Shown here piece by piece: positions 37,532-45,787 of a stretch of DNA of 64,000 nucleotides. Each line of letters begins with the position of its first letter. Within the stretch, counting starts at the first letter, position 1. The notes under the pieces are model-generated. The model did not search any database. It worked only from the letters and a program-made list of their open reading frames with translations, and was not told the origin of the DNA. Source of the DNA: Nocardiopsis sp. ATB16-24 (GTDB taxonomy: Bacteria > Actinomycetota > Actinomycetes > Streptosporangiales > Streptosporangiaceae); NCBI RefSeq assembly GCF_030271535.1, contig NZ_JASCXJ010000003.1, forward strand, positions 186,001 through 250,000. The letters run 5' to 3'. Made by a program: the position numbers and the translations under genes.

Positions 37532-37698
37532 CCGACCTCCCCTGACCTGCCTGTACTTTCCTTCCATGATCGTTCGGCCCCGCCTCGATGTCATGTGGAC
37601 ACGGTGGGTGAGGGGGCGTGTCGTCGTTCCGTTCGGGGAACCGGCCGCCCATGGGGCCCGTCCGCCCCACGGGGGGCCGGCGGCGGGCCCCGAGCCGG

Positions 37699-40032
37699 TC
37701 AGGGCAGACGCAGACGAAGACGGGTGACACCGGCGGGGACCGTGGCGAGGACGCCGTCGTCGGTCCCCGTGACCTCGATGGGGGAGTCGACCGGCCCCGC
37801 GTCGCGCACCCCCACGAGGAGGACCTTCCACCCGTGCGGAGGAGGGGTTCGGGCCTCCACCGTGACCCCGTCCTCCGAACGCGTGGTGTGGAAGACCACG
37901 GCCGCGGAACCGTCGGCGGCCGGTACGACGGTGCTCGTCCGCGGGGCCCGATGCCCGGCTCCGTACACGCGCAGGGTCAGTCCGTCGGTGTAGTCGTAGT
38001 CCGGACGTCCGTCCACCGCGCCGACGGGCAGGACCGCGTGGGGCCGGACCAACAGGGGCAGGGAGTCGAAGCCGTGGACCTCCCGGCGCCAGGCCGGGCC
38101 CCGCACGGTCCGGCCTGTGAGCAGGTGGGTCCACACCCCCTCGGGGACGTAGTACTCCACGGAGCCGTCCGGACTCAGCACGGGAGCGACCAGGAGGTCC
38201 TCGCCCAGCATGTACTGCGTGTCGAGGTGATGACAGGTCGGGTCGTCGGGGAACTCCAGCAGCATCGCGCGCATCACGGGCACGCCTCGTTCGTGGGCCT
38301 GCACCGCCGCCCCGTACAGGTAGGGCATGAGCCGGCACTTCAGGCGGGCGAAGGCACGGGCGACGACGGTCGACTCGTCGTCGAACTCCCACGGCACACG
38401 GTAGGAGCGGCTGCCGTGCAACCTGCTGTGCGAGGAGAGGAGGCCGAACGCGAGCCACCTCTTGAACAGCGCGGGGTCGGGGGTTCCTTCGAAACCGCCG
38501 ATGTCGTGGCTCCAGAAGCCGAACCCCGACACCCCCAGGGACAGGCCGCCGCGCAGGCTCTCCGCCATGGCCTCGAACGTGGAGGCGCAGTCTCCGCCCC
38601 AGTGGACCGGGAAGCTCTGACCGCCCGCCGTCGCCGAGCGCGCGAAGAGCACGGCCTCCCCCTCGCCCCTCTCACGGCGCAGCAGGTCGAACACCGTCGC
38701 GTTGTAGAGCTGCGTGTAGTAGTTGTGCATGCCCTGTGGGTCGGAACCGTCGGACCACACGACGTCGGTCGGGATCCGTTCACCGAAGTCGGTCTTGAAG
38801 CAGTCCACGCCCATGTCGAGGAGGGACTTCAGCTTGTCGGCGTACCAGGCGCGCGCGTCGGGGGAGGTGAAGTCGACCAGGGCCATCCCCGCCTGCCACA
38901 TGTCCCACTGCCACACGGTCCCGTCCGGTCGGCGGACCAGGTGTCCCAGTCTCGCCCCCTCCTCGAACAGCGCGGAACGCTGGGCGATGTAGGGGTTGAT
39001 CCAGACACAGGTCCGCAGCCCCCGGGCCTTGAGTCGCGAGAGCATGCCGACGGGATCGGGGAAGACATCGGGATCCCACTCGAAGTCGCACCAGTGGAAC
39101 TCGCGCATCCAGAAGCAGTCGAAATGGAACACGCTGAGCGGGATGTCACGTTCCGTCATGCCCTCGATGAAGCGGTTCACCGTGTCCTCGTCGTAGGAGG
39201 TGGTGAAGGAGGTGGACAGCCACAGTCCGAAAGACCACGGCGGGGGCAGCGCGGGACGCCCGGTGAGCGCCGTGTACCTGTCCAGGACCTCCTTCGGGTC
39301 GGCCCCGTGAACGACGTAGTAGGTCAAGGAGTGGTCCTCGACGCTGAACTGCACGCGCCCCACCGACTCCGAGCCGACCTCGAAGGACACCGGTCCGGAG
39401 TGCGCCACGAAGACGCCGTAGCCACGGTTGGTCAGGTAGAACGGCACGTTCTTGTAGGCCTGTTCGCTGCTCGTGCCGCCGTCCGCCTGCCAGATGTCCA
39501 CGGTCTGGCCGTTGCGCACGAACGGGGTGAAGCGCTCGCCCATGCCGTACACGAGTTCGCGGACGCCCAGGGACAGTTGGCCGAGCATGTGATGGGCGCC
39601 GTCGGCGTCCTCGACGAAGCCGGTGCCCCTGGCGTCGACCCTGGTCAGTGTGGCGTCCCCGGCGCGGAACTCCATCAGCCAGGGGCCTTGGGTGGCCACC
39701 CGCAGGGAGAGGCCCGCGCTGCTCAACTCGATGGTGGAGTCGTCCCGTCGCACCGCGGGCGGGGGGCCGGTACCACCGTGGACCTCGAACGAGGGGGTGC
39801 GGCGGACCGAGCCCGACAGGTGCGTGGTCCGGACGCCGATCACACCGGGAGCGGGCGACCAGCAGTCGACCGTGATCAGTGGTGTGTTGAGCGTGTCTCC
39901 CCGGTGAGCCACCGAGCGCACCGGGGCGTAGAGGGTGAACCGGTCCCCGTGCACCCGGACGTCGCGCACCTCGCGCGCGTGGTGCGCGCGGACGCCCTCT
40001 CGCATCAGCCAGAAACCATCGGTGAACTTCAT
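37699..40032 (-). CDS. yicI: Glycoside hydrolase family 31, alpha-xylosidase-like
   Basis: A 777-residue GH31 enzyme matching E. coli YicI in length and motifs. KTDFGERIPTDV near residue 414 has the nucleophile Asp, and HWGGDCAST supplies the acid/base Asp. FHFDCFWMREFHWCDFEWDP and FWSHDIGGFEGTPDP are further GH31 blocks. The Phe-Cys pair in the first block and the KTDFGE nucleophile context favour alpha-xylosidase over alpha-glucosidase activity. No signal peptide, so it probably cleaves imported isoprimeverose-type xylosides. A perfect LacI-type operator lies 247 bp upstream, but neither a LacI repressor nor a sugar transporter is adjacent. Confidence 0.9.
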   Translation of the reverse strand: MKFTDGFWLMREGVRAHHAREVRDVRVHGDRFTLYAPVRSVAHRGDTLNTPLITVDCWSPAPGVIGVRTTHLSGSVRRTPSFEVHGGTGPPPAVRRDDSTIELSSAGLSLRVATQGPWLMEFRAGDATLTRVDARGTGFVEDADGAHHMLGQLSLGVRELVYGMGERFTPFVRNGQTVDIWQADGGTSSEQAYKNVPFYLTNRGYGVFVAHSGPVSFEVGSESVGRVQFSVEDHSLTYYVVHGADPKEVLDRYTALTGRPALPPPWSFGLWLSTSFTTSYDEDTVNRFIEGMTERDIPLSVFHFDCFWMREFHWCDFEWDPDVFPDPVGMLSRLKARGLRTCVWINPYIAQRSALFEEGARLGHLVRRPDGTVWQWDMWQAGMALVDFTSPDARAWYADKLKSLLDMGVDCFKTDFGERIPTDVVWSDGSDPQGMHNYYTQLYNATVFDLLRRERGEGEAVLFARSATAGGQSFPVHWGGDCASTFEAMAESLRGGLSLGVSGFGFWSHDIGGFEGTPDPALFKRWLAFGLLSSHSRLHGSRSYRVPWEFDDESTVVARAFARLKCRLMPYLYGAAVQAHERGVPVMRAMLLEFPDDPTCHHLDTQYMLGEDLLVAPVLSPDGSVEYYVPEGVWTHLLTGRTVRGPAWRREVHGFDSLPLLVRPHAVLPVGAVDGRPDYDYTDGLTLRVYGAGHRAPRTSTVVPAADGSAAVVFHTTRSEDGVTVEARTPPPHGWKVLLVGVRDAGPVDSPIEVTGTDDGVLATVPAGVTRLRLRLP

Positions 40033-40278
40033 GAACGGCCTTCACCTTTCGTCTTACGTCCCGGATCGCCGGAGGTGAGGCGACGGGTCGCTCGGTCGGG
40101 TCGCCGGGGATCTCGGCGACCGCGGGTTCTTTCGCGTGGCGGCGTGGGTACCGCGCGGGGAGGAGGGTGCGGCCGGGGATCCGACGGCGTCCCGGGCCTC
40201 GATGCGCGGTCCGACCGTCGCGGAGGGTGAAGGTGTGCGTGCATCCGTCCCTCCGGGAGTCGAAGCGCCTGGAACAGG

Positions 40279-40300
40279 GTTGTCGAAGCGCTTCGACAAC
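40279..40300. promoter_or_regulatory. LacI-family operator
   Basis: A perfect 22-bp palindrome: GTTGTCGAAGC followed by its reverse complement, with the central CG of LacI/GalR-family sites. A degenerate second copy (AGTCGAAGCGCCTGGAAC) begins at 40257. Placed to control the GH31 gene. Confidence 0.7.
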
Positions 40301-40623
40301 GTCCGACATGGTACGGAACGGCATTTTCGGTGACAACCCTCTCTCGCTCGGTTCTCGGAACGGGGCGAGGCGGGATGTGCGGGGGCGTTCGGGGCGTGAA
40401 GACGGGGCGGACCGCCCCGGACATCGATCCCAGGACGATCCGGCGGCTCCTCGGCCGCGCACGGGAGTGTCGCGGCGCGCCCGCCGGACGACGGGAGAGG
40501 AGAGACGGGTGTCGCCGCACGGGCGCAGCCACGGCTGCCGGGGCACGGCGAGGAACTCGCGGAACCGGACCCCGAAACGGGACTGGGGCCCCTCGTGAAA
40601 GAGAAGCCCCAGGTCATGAGGGC

Positions 40624-40669
40624 GGCCCCGGCGGGATGCGAACCTGCGGCACCCGCCTCAGGAGAGCGA
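40624..40669 (-). pseudogene. tRNA-Arg(CCT) 3'-half remnant
   Basis: Read on the minus strand: anticodon stem TCGCT, loop CTCCTGA (anticodon CCT), stem GGCGG, variable GTGCC, T-arm GCAGG-TTCGCAT-CCCGC, then acceptor strand CGGGGCC. No D-arm or 5' acceptor strand exists upstream. The conserved A58 of the T-loop is C and one T-stem pair (A-C) is broken. This is what an attachment-site copy left by a tRNA-targeting element looks like after some decay. Confidence 0.55.
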
Positions 40670-40893
40670 GCACGGTTCGTTCAAGGAGGTTCGCCGGGGT
40701 TCCGACCTGAGAAGGCGTACTTCGCCGTACCCCGGTGAAGGGCAGCGAACCGAGACCGGAAAGGGGTCGAACTCGGCGGGGGAGAACGACCCTCTCCACC
40801 CGCGAGGCTTCGCCCCGAGACGGGAGTGACCGAGGATGAGACCTTTTCGCCGGCCCCGCCGGACGACCACCGTCGCCATGTCGATGCCCCGCG

Positions 40894-41043
40894 GGCATCG
40901 CTGCGCTGGTGTCCTACCCGCACATGTACGAACTCGCTCCGCGCCATGGCGAACCCGAGCGGCGCGCGGTCCTGTTCCCCTTGTCGGTGGACGGCGTGAT
41001 CGTCGCCTGCTCAGCGACGAGCGTCAGGGCCAGGATGCCGGAA
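40894..41043 (+). pseudogene. DUF2637 fragment (integrative-element relic)
   Basis: The plus-strand translation GIAALVSYPHMYELAPRHGE followed by AVLFPLSVDGVIVACS resembles the core of DUF2637 membrane proteins, which are encoded by actinomycete integrative and conjugative elements. The expected N-terminal helix is out of frame and after VIVACS the similarity stops, so this is a broken remnant of about 45 codons. It lies 225 bp from the tRNA remnant, consistent with a decayed element. Confidence 0.45.
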
Positions 41044-41544
41044 CCACGGAGCGCCCGGACCGGCCCGCTCGCCACCGGAAACGCACTCGGGCACCGGCTG
41101 CGGTGCGGCTTGGGCACCGATGCCGCCCTCTCACCGGTACGACGATCCGTCGTCCCTTCCTCCGCTCCGCCTACCAGGACCGGCTTCACCCGATGATTCT
41201 TGTTCATGTTCGCCCTTGTCTTCATCCGGTCGTCGTGGGGGACGAGGCCGGTCGCCGTCTGTCCTGGCCAGTGGTGATCGCGGACCGACCGAGAACGCAC
41301 GGTGAACGGGGAGCCAGGGGTTTCTCGGGGATCGATGAAGGCGACCGGCGACGGATCGGCGGGCGCCGTGAACGGGGTCCCCGCACGCGGGGCACTCCCG
41401 TGGAAGCGGCGAAAGCGAGATCCCGAAGAAATCCGCTGCGACGGTGCCCTCTTCGAGGGTGCCCTGTAAGCACCGAAGGCCAAGACCGAAGTCCTGACCT
41501 TGGGTGCCGCGTGGACGGCCGGTACTTCGAAGACCCGGCGTGCC

Positions 41545-42024
41545 TCAGGGGAGGGGCCCACCCCGGAGGTAGCGTTCGAAGCGGTCCGGCAACTCCTCGC
41601 CCGAGACGGTTTTGACGCCCGCTATCCGCACCCGGCGTTCTTCGATCCGCCACCGGTCGCCCTCATCGACCAACCGATCCTCGTAGTTGCCCCAAACGTG
41701 CAGTTGGAGGTCGGTCTCGGTGTTCTCGTGAAAGGCGTACACGTAGGTGATCGTCTCGGCTCTGCCCTCACCCAGGGAGAGGTGGTTGATCGTCGAACAA
41801 TGGTGGTTCGTAGCGGTGTACCGGCCGGTGGCCGCCTTGAAGAGCTCGGTGAGCGCCTCGCGCCCGCGGGTGATGTTGCCGTGGCCATAGTCGAAGCGGG
41901 CGTCCTCGGTGAACAGGTCGACCAGCAGATCGATGTCGCAACGGTCGACCCCGCGGCTGTAGGCGTGCAGCGTGTCGGCGATACGGGAACGGTCCAGTAG
42001 TTCGTTGAGGTCGGCAGGGTTCAT
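41545..42024 (-). CDS. SnoaL-like (NTF2-fold) protein
   Basis: A 159-residue NTF2-like protein of the SnoaL_4/bile-acid-dehydratase-like type. LLDRSRIADTLHAYSRGVDRCDIDLLVDLFTEDARFDYGHG is the diagnostic N-terminal helix-and-strand block with the Tyr and Asp-His pocket residues; WRIEERRVRIAGVKT closes the sheet. Such proteins hydrate, dehydrate or isomerise CoA esters or small cyclic substrates. The start overlaps the preceding luciferase-like gene by 4 bp (ATGA). Last gene of the acyl-CoA dehydrogenase, F420 oxidoreductase, SnoaL operon that diverges from the KAS III/thiolase operon. Confidence 0.8.
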   Translation of the reverse strand: MNPADLNELLDRSRIADTLHAYSRGVDRCDIDLLVDLFTEDARFDYGHGNITRGREALTELFKAATGRYTATNHHCSTINHLSLGEGRAETITYVYAFHENTETDLQLHVWGNYEDRLVDEGDRWRIEERRVRIAGVKTVSGEELPDRFERYLRGGPLP

Positions 42025-43049
42025 CGGTCCTCCTCGGTCTCTTCGGCGAAGCCCGCGAGGATCTCTTGCAGTCGGTCGGGGTCGTCGCCGGGCCAGGGGT
42101 AATAGGAGGACACGCGATCCAGCCGCCCGGCGTACCGCTCCCGGCACAGGCGCGGCATGTCCTCGGGCGAACCGACGAGTGCGATCTCGTGGAGCAGGGT
42201 GTCGTCGATCTGTGCGCCCATCTCCGACCAGCGACCCTCGCGCGACATCGCCTGCAACTCGGGCTGGAGTTCGCCATAGCCCACGCTTTCCAGGACCGGG
42301 CGGTACGCGGGGGTCGAGGCGTAGAAGGCGATCTGCCCGCGTACTTCGCGTGCGCGTTCGGCGATTTCCTCCTCGGTGTCGCCCATCACCATGAAGAGCG
42401 GAACGTAGAGTTCCACATCGGAGCGTTTCCGTCCCGAGGCGGCAAGGCCTCGCTCCAAAGCGGGGAGGGTCACCTCGTCGAGGTAGGTCGTCGTGGTCAT
42501 GCCGTGCAGCAGCAGCCCGTCGCACAGCTCACCACCGAGTTCGGTCATCTTCGCCCCGACCGCGGCGATCATCGTCGGGATCCGGTGTTCGTGGTGGTGC
42601 GGGGTGAAGACCGGGGTCATGAGGGTGTGCTGGTAGTACCGCCCCTGGTAGTCGAGGCGGGTCCCCTCCCTCCAGGCGGTGAAGATCGCGTCCAATGCCT
42701 GAAGGAAGTCGCGCATGCGGGCGACCGGGGCGCCCCAAGGCATCGAGAATCGGCGTTCGACATGAGCCCGGACCTGGCTTCCCAACCCCAGGGTGAACCT
42801 TCCCCCCGACATCGCCGCCAATTCCCAGGCCGAGTACGCGGTCGACATCGGGTTGCGGGCGAAGGCCACCGCGATCGCGGTACCGACGCTGATGTCCTTC
42901 GTCGACATCAAAGCGGCCTGGGACTGCAAGAACGCGTCGGTGACGCTCTCACTGGCCCAGACACCGTCGAAGCCCAGGCGTTCGGCTTCGGCCGCGGCAG
43001 GTCCGCAGCCGAACGCCGAGGAACCGATCAAACCCATGTCGATCTTCAT
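42021..43049 (-). CDS. LLM-class F420-dependent oxidoreductase
   Basis: A 342-residue luciferase-like monooxygenase-fold enzyme of the TIGR03617 group. RLGFDGVWASESVTDAFL, the FARNPMSTAYSAWELAAMSGGRFTLGLGSQVRAHVERRFSMPW block and PTMIAAVGAKMTELGGELCDGLLLHG are hallmarks of the F420-binding TIM barrel. It likely carries out a hydride transfer on a catabolic intermediate. Overlaps its neighbours by 4 bp on both sides, so it is part of a tightly coupled three-gene operon. Confidence 0.88.
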   Translation of the reverse strand: MKIDMGLIGSSAFGCGPAAAEAERLGFDGVWASESVTDAFLQSQAALMSTKDISVGTAIAVAFARNPMSTAYSAWELAAMSGGRFTLGLGSQVRAHVERRFSMPWGAPVARMRDFLQALDAIFTAWREGTRLDYQGRYYQHTLMTPVFTPHHHEHRIPTMIAAVGAKMTELGGELCDGLLLHGMTTTTYLDEVTLPALERGLAASGRKRSDVELYVPLFMVMGDTEEEIAERAREVRGQIAFYASTPAYRPVLESVGYGELQPELQAMSREGRWSEMGAQIDDTLLHEIALVGSPEDMPRLCRERYAGRLDRVSSYYPWPGDDPDRLQEILAGFAEETEEDR

Positions 43050-44251
43050 CGTGCGTCCTTCGGTAGGTGGAGAACCCGCTCGCCCACGGTGTTCTTGAGG
43101 ATCTCGTCGGTCCCCCCGCCGACCCGCAACCCGGGGAGGCCGAGTGTCAGCTCGGACCAGGCGTAGGTCCCCCAGTCACCGGAATCGGCGACATGGGCGG
43201 CGCCGAGGACGTCGGCGGCCAGATCGCTCATGGAACGCAGTAGGTCGGTGGCGAGCAGCTTGCTGAGGGCGAGTTCGGGACCGGGGGTGCCGCCGCCCTC
43301 CAAGAAACGTGCGGTGGTCAGTCGTGCGGCCCAGGCACGAACGGCGATCCGCGCCGCGGCGTCCCGGGTCTGCGCGTCGATGGGCGTACCGACGTGGCGT
43401 ACGAGGTCGAGGAGTCGCTCGACGAGTGCCTCGTCGACGCCCACCTCGGTACCGATGGCCGAGCGTTCATTGAGTAGGGAGGTGACGACCACGGACCACC
43501 CTTGGTCGATCTCGCCGATGCGTCGCTCGTCCGGTACGTAGACGTCGTCGAGGAAGACCTCGTCGAAGGAGGCTCCGCCCGTGAGCTGCCGGATCGGTCG
43601 GATCTCGACCCCGGGTGAGTCCATATCCAGCAGGAAGGTCGTGAGGCCGGAGTGCTTGGGCTTGTCGGGAGAGGTGCGGGCGATGCACAGACCCACATCG
43701 CTGTAGTGCGCGCCGGAGCTCCAGACCTTTTGGCCGGAGACGCGCCAGCCTTCGCCGTCACGGACCGCGCGGGTCGTCAGTCCCGCCAGATCCGACCCCG
43801 CCCCCGGCTCGGAGTAGAGCTGACAGGCGATCAGTTCCGCGGAACGTAGGAGGGGCAGCCAGGAACGCCGCTGTTCCTCGGTGCCGTGCGCGAGCAGTGT
43901 CGGTGTGAGGGTCGAGACGCTGAAGCGCACGTACGAGTCATCGGGGAGGTCGAACTCCGACTCGACCTCGCGTAGGACGGCGGCATGCGCCGGAGAGAGT
44001 TCGCGACCGCCGAAGGCCCGGGGCCCTTCGACCCAACCGAGCCCGTGTTCGGCCAGGTAGGAACGGTATCGGCGTAGCGCGCTCAGTTCCTCGGCTTCGC
44101 CTTCGGAACGTTCCGCGACCACGGAGACGCGGTCGTCTCCGACCCCCCAGCGTGTTGCTTCCTTCTGTCGCCGCTCCGCGAACCCGGCGAGTTTCTCGGT
44201 CGCTTCGCGCCTGAACTCGTCGAGTCCCGAAGGCCCCATTGGTTCGCTCAT
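43046..44251 (-). CDS. Acyl-CoA dehydrogenase, large-subunit type
   Basis: A 401-residue acyl-CoA dehydrogenase. CQLYSEPGAGSDLAGLTTRA is the FAD/substrate block near residue 142, VSGQKVWSSGAHYSDVGLCIAR follows, and the C terminus has GGGTDEILKNTVGERVLHLP, the nucleotide-binding end motif of full-length subunits. In actinomycete steroid degradation such subunits pair with shorter partners to form heterotetramers; the candidate partner here is encoded at 47755 and carries the complementary features. ATG 44251 has AGGAGAGGC upstream. A KstR2-like operator lies in the divergent promoter region (44343). Confidence 0.9.
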   Translation of the reverse strand: MSEPMGPSGLDEFRREATEKLAGFAERRQKEATRWGVGDDRVSVVAERSEGEAEELSALRRYRSYLAEHGLGWVEGPRAFGGRELSPAHAAVLREVESEFDLPDDSYVRFSVSTLTPTLLAHGTEEQRRSWLPLLRSAELIACQLYSEPGAGSDLAGLTTRAVRDGEGWRVSGQKVWSSGAHYSDVGLCIARTSPDKPKHSGLTTFLLDMDSPGVEIRPIRQLTGGASFDEVFLDDVYVPDERRIGEIDQGWSVVVTSLLNERSAIGTEVGVDEALVERLLDLVRHVGTPIDAQTRDAAARIAVRAWAARLTTARFLEGGGTPGPELALSKLLATDLLRSMSDLAADVLGAAHVADSGDWGTYAWSELTLGLPGLRVGGGTDEILKNTVGERVLHLPKDAR

Positions 44252-44342
44252 GCCTCTCCTGATCAGATCCCGTGTCACCGCTTGGTGTCGCGCTGCTTCC
44301 CCTCATGGTTGCGGTGGTGGATGGGGGCACCTACAGTAGCAA

Positions 44343-44356
44343 AGCAAGTGCTTGAT
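44343..44356. promoter_or_regulatory. KstR2-like operator, site A
   Basis: AGCAAGTGCTTGAT, an exact match to the mycobacterial KstR2 consensus AnCAAGnnCTTGnT (recalled). It lies midway between the divergent acyl-CoA dehydrogenase and KAS III-DUF35 genes and would repress both. Confidence 0.75.
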
Positions 44357-44398
44357 TGAAATGCTGTTTCCCGGAGGAGACGGCAGAACGGAGGTCGC

Positions 44399-45787
44399 GT
44401 GGTCGGCATCGAGTCCTACGCCGTCTATGTCCCGACCGGCCGCCTGGATCGTGCAGCCATCGGGAAGACGCTCAAAGCCCCCAGGAGACGCGGTGTCCGC
44501 CCGGTCGCCTCCTACGACGAGGACAGCACGACGCTCGCCGTCGCGGCGGTGCGACGAGCGATCGGTGCGGACGGCGATATCGACGGGTCGCTGTGGTTCG
44601 CCACTTCGTCGCCGGCCTACCTGGAAAAGTCCAATGCCGCGACCGTCGCGGTCGCCGGTGGGTTGCCCGAAACGTGCGCGGCCTATGACGTCGGCGGTGC
44701 GCTCCGGGGCGGTGCGGGTGCGTTGCGGGCCGGCCTGGCCGAAGGCAACGCCGTCGTGGCCGCCGCCGATCTGCGCTACGCGTTGCCCGGCTCCGCGGAC
44801 GAGTCGGAAGGCGCCGACGCCGCTGCCGGGTTCGTGGTGGGTCCGCGGGCGGTGGCGGAACTGGTCGCGAGCGTGTCGATCACCAGGGAGCTGCTGGAAC
44901 GTTGGCGCGAGCCCGGTGAAGCACGCATTCGTACCTGGGAGGACCGCTTCGGCGCCGAAGAGTACGTGCCTTTGGGGCAGCGTGCTCTCGACGAGGTGCT
45001 CGACCGTTGCGGGGTCGCCCCCGAAGACCTCCGTAAGGTCGTGATCAGCACACCGCACTCGCGGACACGGGCGGCACTGAAGAAGAAGTTCAGCGCGGGG
45101 CAGGCGGACCTGGGGGTCGTGTCGGATCTGGGGTACGCCGGTGCCGCCGACCTCGGCGTCGGTCTCGTCGCCGCCTTCGACGCGGCCGCACCGGGCGACC
45201 TGGTGCTGGCGATGAGCGTGGTGGACGGCGCGGACGCCTTCGTCTTCCGGATGACCGAGCGGCACCGCCCCGGAAAGAGCGGGTTGGAGAACCTCGATAC
45301 GTCGACCGTGGAGGTCTCCTACGCCGACTTCTTGACCTGGCGGGGCCTGCTCCCACGTGAGCCTGCGCGACGCCCCGACATGAAGCCGCCGGTTCCCCCG
45401 GCTTCGCGACGCACCGGCGAGTGGAAGTTCGGCTTCGTCGCGAGTCGGTGCCGCGAGTGCGACTACCGCAACCTTCCACCGCGTCGGATCTGTCTGCGGT
45501 GTAACTCACGTGACGCCTCCGTACCGGAACCGATGATCGGCGTTCCGGCACACGTGGCGACCCTCACCGATGACTGGCTCTCCGAGTCCGTGCAGCTTCC
45601 GGCCAAGGTCGCCGCGGTCGACTTCGAGGGCGGCGGACGATTCGAGTTCGAGTTGGCCGACGCGGTGGACCAGGCCGTCAACATCGGAGATCCCGTGGAG
45701 CCGACGTTCCGTGTGGCCGGAGTCGCGGGCAACAAGGTGCGTAATTACATCTGGAAGGTGCGTCCGCACCGAGAAGAGGACTGCTGA
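44399..45787 (+). CDS. KAS III/HMG-CoA synthase-like protein fused to DUF35
   Basis: A 462-residue protein of two parts. Residues 1-325 have the ketoacyl synthase III/HMG-CoA synthase fold (IESYAVYVPTGRL; ATVAVAGGLPETCAAYDVGGALRGG). Residues 340-460 are a DUF35 domain with a zinc ribbon (CRECDYRNLPPRRICLRC) and an OB fold. The position usually held by the catalytic Cys reads Ala (VGGALRGG), so condensation or thiolysis by the usual Cys route looks impossible. In steroid side-chain breakdown DUF35 proteins combine with Ltp-type thiolases as retro-aldolases; the next gene, overlapping by 1 bp, is such a thiolase. GTG 44399 follows GGAGGTCGC. Confidence 0.8.
   Translation: MVGIESYAVYVPTGRLDRAAIGKTLKAPRRRGVRPVASYDEDSTTLAVAAVRRAIGADGDIDGSLWFATSSPAYLEKSNAATVAVAGGLPETCAAYDVGGALRGGAGALRAGLAEGNAVVAAADLRYALPGSADESEGADAAAGFVVGPRAVAELVASVSITRELLERWREPGEARIRTWEDRFGAEEYVPLGQRALDEVLDRCGVAPEDLRKVVISTPHSRTRAALKKKFSAGQADLGVVSDLGYAGAADLGVGLVAAFDAAAPGDLVLAMSVVDGADAFVFRMTERHRPGKSGLENLDTSTVEVSYADFLTWRGLLPREPARRPDMKPPVPPASRRTGEWKFGFVASRCRECDYRNLPPRRICLRCNSRDASVPEPMIGVPAHVATLTDDWLSESVQLPAKVAAVDFEGGGRFEFELADAVDQAVNIGDPVEPTFRVAGVAGNKVRNYIWKVRPHREEDC

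Larger units (their letters stand above)
40033..41544. other. Gene-poor junction with integration scar
   Basis: 1.5 kb without an intact gene. From left to right: a LacI-type operator (40279-40300), low-quality frames, a tRNA-Arg(CCT)-like 3' half (40624-40669), a decayed DUF2637 fragment (40894-41043), and about 500 bp in which I recognise nothing. It separates the core-like left part from the catabolic island. Confidence 0.6.

Noticed and set aside
40029-40532. 167-codon minus-strand frame upstream of the GH31 gene
   Set aside because: It runs through the LacI operator, overlaps the GH31 start and consists mainly of Arg/Pro runs.
40624-40669. A functional tRNA gene
   Set aside because: There is no 5' acceptor strand or D-arm upstream, A58 is replaced and a T-stem pair is broken; kept only as a remnant.
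41061-41544. A protein-coding gene in the 500 bp before the island
   Set aside because: Frames on both strands lack ribosome sites, are Arg/Ser/Pro-rich and resemble nothing I know.
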